A stretch of DNA of 64,000 nucleotides, taken from NCBI GenBank assembly GCA_903813345.2, contig CAIIXF020000010.1, positions 29,756,828 to 29,820,827 on the forward strand, read 5' to 3'. Below, piece by piece: positions 61,371-64,000 of this stretch. The stretch comes from Owenia fusiformis. Its lineage: Eukaryota > Annelida > Polychaeta > Sabellida > Oweniidae. The notes under the pieces were generated by a model that was not told the DNA's origin, did not search any database, and was given only the letters and a program-made list of their open reading frames with translations. Each line of letters starts with the position of its first letter. Position 1 is the first letter of the stretch. A program made the position numbers and the translations under genes.

Positions 61371-63717
61371 CTCCGTGGAATTGCTGTTTTTCTAGTATAA
61401 ATAAGATATTATGTTGGCTTTTGGTATGGAGGACGTGTCTAATTAAGGAATAAGTCTAGATAAATGCATTTGCATTAATTTTCATCACTTCGAAATTCAG
61501 TATGCGATGCGTAAACTGACAAAATTATGTAAATGATATATATAAACTGACAAAGTGAATTACATGTCATTGTAAAAATGATAATAAATAGTGATATCCA
61601 TATAAATTATAAGTTGTTGGTATAAGTACTTCAAATTACAAAATATGCTATATTCTTTTTCAGTGTTTATACTTCCATATACGAACCGACAATATGACTT
61701 ATTGAAAGATCGACAATATCACCGTTATCTGGCTCTTTGTACATCGATATCTTGATAAAGTGCCTGTAATTAGTTTTCAGCATTACGTTTAGTCAGTGAA
61801 CAATTAACTGATGTTTGTATATGAAAATTGACTCCTAAACATTGTACATTATGTACATTGTATTTTCATATGTAAATAATGCCCCTCGTGATATCAAAGC
61901 AGCTCATTGTATGATAGGATCGAATGTGAATATCTTAAGTAGTATTTTTCATTTAATGTAACATTAACTAGGAATTTTTCACAAAGGCTCGGTCAATTTA
62001 TGATTCCATAAGGGATGTGGATGCCATCCATATTGTTTAATTGCTTTTCACTATATACACTGTTTGTTGTTATTTCAACTCATTTGTCGGCATTTACAAC
62101 TCAATGTTACATGTATACTGATAACGATATAAAATGTCTGGTCTGTAATTAGTTTTTGGCATTTATTTCAGTATGTGGTATTTAGCTGATGTGCTTTACT
62201 CCATTACTTTAGCTTTGTTTTATGAGAACGTAATTCGACAAAAAGCCGTGTTTGTTGCTTTGTTAAAAAATAAATAAACTGCTCTTTTAAAACTAGTAGA
62301 TGTTTATTAAATGTTGTATGCTTATTTAAACTGATCAGACTTATTAGAATACATCGAGGGACTGATCAAAACTAGCAATTTGGAGAAATCTGAGCTTGTA
62401 TTCGCGAATGCAAGTAACCGTGTATCCCAGTGGCTGATTCGCTAATTGACTGGTCAATTTATACAAATCAATAGGCTAATTCGGTAGCCGACAGTCGAAA
62501 GCTGCATTCGCGAATACAAGCTAAGTAAACGGTTTTATGTAATTACGATTTCAAAGGAATCTGAAAAGAATAAAACCATTGATATCCTAGATGAAACAAA
62601 CAAATCATCTGATTGGTGCAGAATTTTACCATTATGCCAGGATTGTGCATATATTTTATCAGATGATTTGTTTATTTTTCGGTTACAAATGTGGTCCCGT
62701 ATTGTATCATGGATACCATTTTTGGGCTCGGCGTTCGAAATTGGTTTTGGCGATTTCCCCTTTTTGGCGACAACTGTTACTATTTTGTGATTTCAACCAA
62801 GTGGTGCCATTTTGTCAAGTTAACACAGTCATTGTATCTATTTTGTGTCCAAATATATTTTTACAGATGTAGCTATTGAAGAGATATAAATCGACTTTTT
62901 TCACTCAAAGTTACTGAGCACCAAGTGTTGACACTTCAATTGTGTTGGTGAAATTATACATATTTCAGTCAAATTCATTCTGAAGCACAACATTTTGGTT
63001 TCAATTTTATAATCTCTATGCATGACCCTGGTAATGACGAGTCAGAATAAAAAAATCGAAACCAAAAAGACTGTGCTCATTGTAAAAATTAAAAGTGAAG
63101 CTACTTTTTCTGATATTTCTAGCATCAAATGGCAGCCATTTTGTTTTCCCCCTTCAAATTAAACTGGCGGGAAATTCAAAAATTTGAAAAAGTTAAATCC
63201 TAAAATATAATTAAAAATATGATTTTCTTTTTAATTCTTCATGGGTCTTTAAGTTATTTTTACTTTATATGTCATACATGTTGCCATTGGTGTTTTTTCT
63301 ATGATAATGATTATTTGTTTTCTGTTAGATTCTTATTTTGACTCTCAGCAGGGGGTTGCTTATACATCAAAACTCATGAAAAAGTAAATATACTTATCAA
63401 ATATAACTAGGACAGTTATAAAAATCATATTTCCCCCACAAAATCTTCATGCATTTTGTTATATGACGTGACGTCTTTATCACCAGGCGGGGACCAGTGA
63501 AAAAGGAATGAGTGAACATGTAATGCAAGCAATTCCCAAATAAATTGGTTTCATTTTGGACCAACGTATTTACTAGCATTACTATACCTTGTTATAAATG
63601 ATTAGTAATGTACCATGCAGTACAAACCTACTTGAATAATTACGTGCTTACATGTTTTTAAATCAGAGACGTTAGGTACGTGTTTTATATAATCGCATAA
63701 AGTAAATAAAAGCCATT
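61371..63717. other. Right end of copy B, no gene recognised
   Basis: Collinear with the end of copy A. It has an additional ~240-bp block at about 62310-62575 (gctgattcgctaattgact and gcattcgcgaatacaag, with internal inverted gcattcgcgaat/attcgcgaatgc) that is absent from copy A. Confidence 0.5.
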
Positions 63718-64000
63718 CTGCTTTAAAGGCCCGGTCACACCGCCCGGACGTTGCTGGAGCGTTCCTTGAACGTTGAAAAAATTCATCAACGCTCGTCAAC
63801 GCGCACAAAATGGGGGAAAAAACAAAAACACGGGCGTTGGCTTAGCGGTGCACCGCTGAAGCCGGCGTTGCTTTAGCGTTGGTTAAGCGGTTGCGAGCGG
63901 TAGCTAGCGTTTGTTTAGCGGTAATGCGAGCGTTGGTATAGCGGCGTTCTGCGCATGAGAGCGTTGCCTCGGCGGGGGTATAAATAGCAGCAGCGTTGGT
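63718..64000. repeat. GC-rich agcgttgg-rich repeat element, runs off the window
   Basis: It starts abruptly at the copy B breakpoint with aaggcccggtcacaccgccc. Many gcgttgg/agcggt motifs follow, then a tataaatag near 63980. It is compositionally unlike its surroundings and is probably the edge of a mobile element. Confidence 0.7.

Larger units (their letters stand above)
49440..63717 (+). repeat. Segmental duplication, copy B (~14.3 kb)
   Basis: Collinear with 27467-43393 in the same orientation, about 21 kb downstream. It has extra sequence at about 49550-49740 and 58741-59331 and lacks five blocks found in copy A. Coding exons are nearly identical; introns and flanks show small indels. Confidence 0.93.

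Overview
This is animal nuclear DNA. It is AT-rich, its genes are split by GT-AG introns, and it is full of inverted-repeat DNA transposons plus one LINE fragment. The gene content (an EPB41L4A-type FERM gene, a C-type lectin, STAND/NB-ARC-TPR receptors joined to a connexin-like four-helix domain) and the tandemly amplified immune-type genes suggest a marine invertebrate, possibly a non-vertebrate deuterostome. The species cannot be fixed from the sequence alone.

Layout. (1) 244-21756, minus strand: nine consecutive coding exons of an EPB41L4A (band 4.1-like 4A) FERM protein. All splice phases agree, and the gene runs off the left edge. Intron 5 holds an 18-copy, 76-bp minisatellite whose unit is the exon-5/intron-5 junction itself, so it is an array of intact 5' splice sites. 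The 13.5-kb intron 1 holds several MITE-like elements and a 5'-truncated antisense LINE reverse transcriptase. (2) 23482-24833, minus strand: a complete small four-exon gene for a 119-residue protein that I do not recognise, with three TGACGTCA palindromes near its start. (3) 25.4-27.6 kb: a transposon copy split by a mariner-type foldback element. (4) About 27.47-43.39 kb and 49.44-63.72 kb: two direct copies of one 14-16 kb segment. Each carries an ORF for a connexin-like four-helix membrane domain, a short linking exon, and a large exon encoding a STAND NTPase with a C-terminal helical/TPR-like region. The exons join in frame to a predicted 1065-residue protein. (5) Between the copies, a single-exon secreted C-type lectin (44597-45118) with a TATA box and a poly(A) signal. 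(6) After copy B, a GC-rich repeat runs off the right edge.

The main discovery candidate is the predicted fusion of a connexin-like channel domain to an NB-ARC/TPR signalling module, an architecture logically like LRRC8 (channel plus LRR) but with other parts. The two paralogues differ in an informative way. Copy B has lost the invariant P-loop glycine (GPSGSGKT to GPSGSEKT), and most amino-acid differences lie in the C-terminal helical region. Several mobile elements sit in copy A with exact empty sites in copy B, which orders events after the duplication.

All comparisons were made by eye; no alignments or searches were run. The fusion rests on splice-phase logic and needs transcript evidence.
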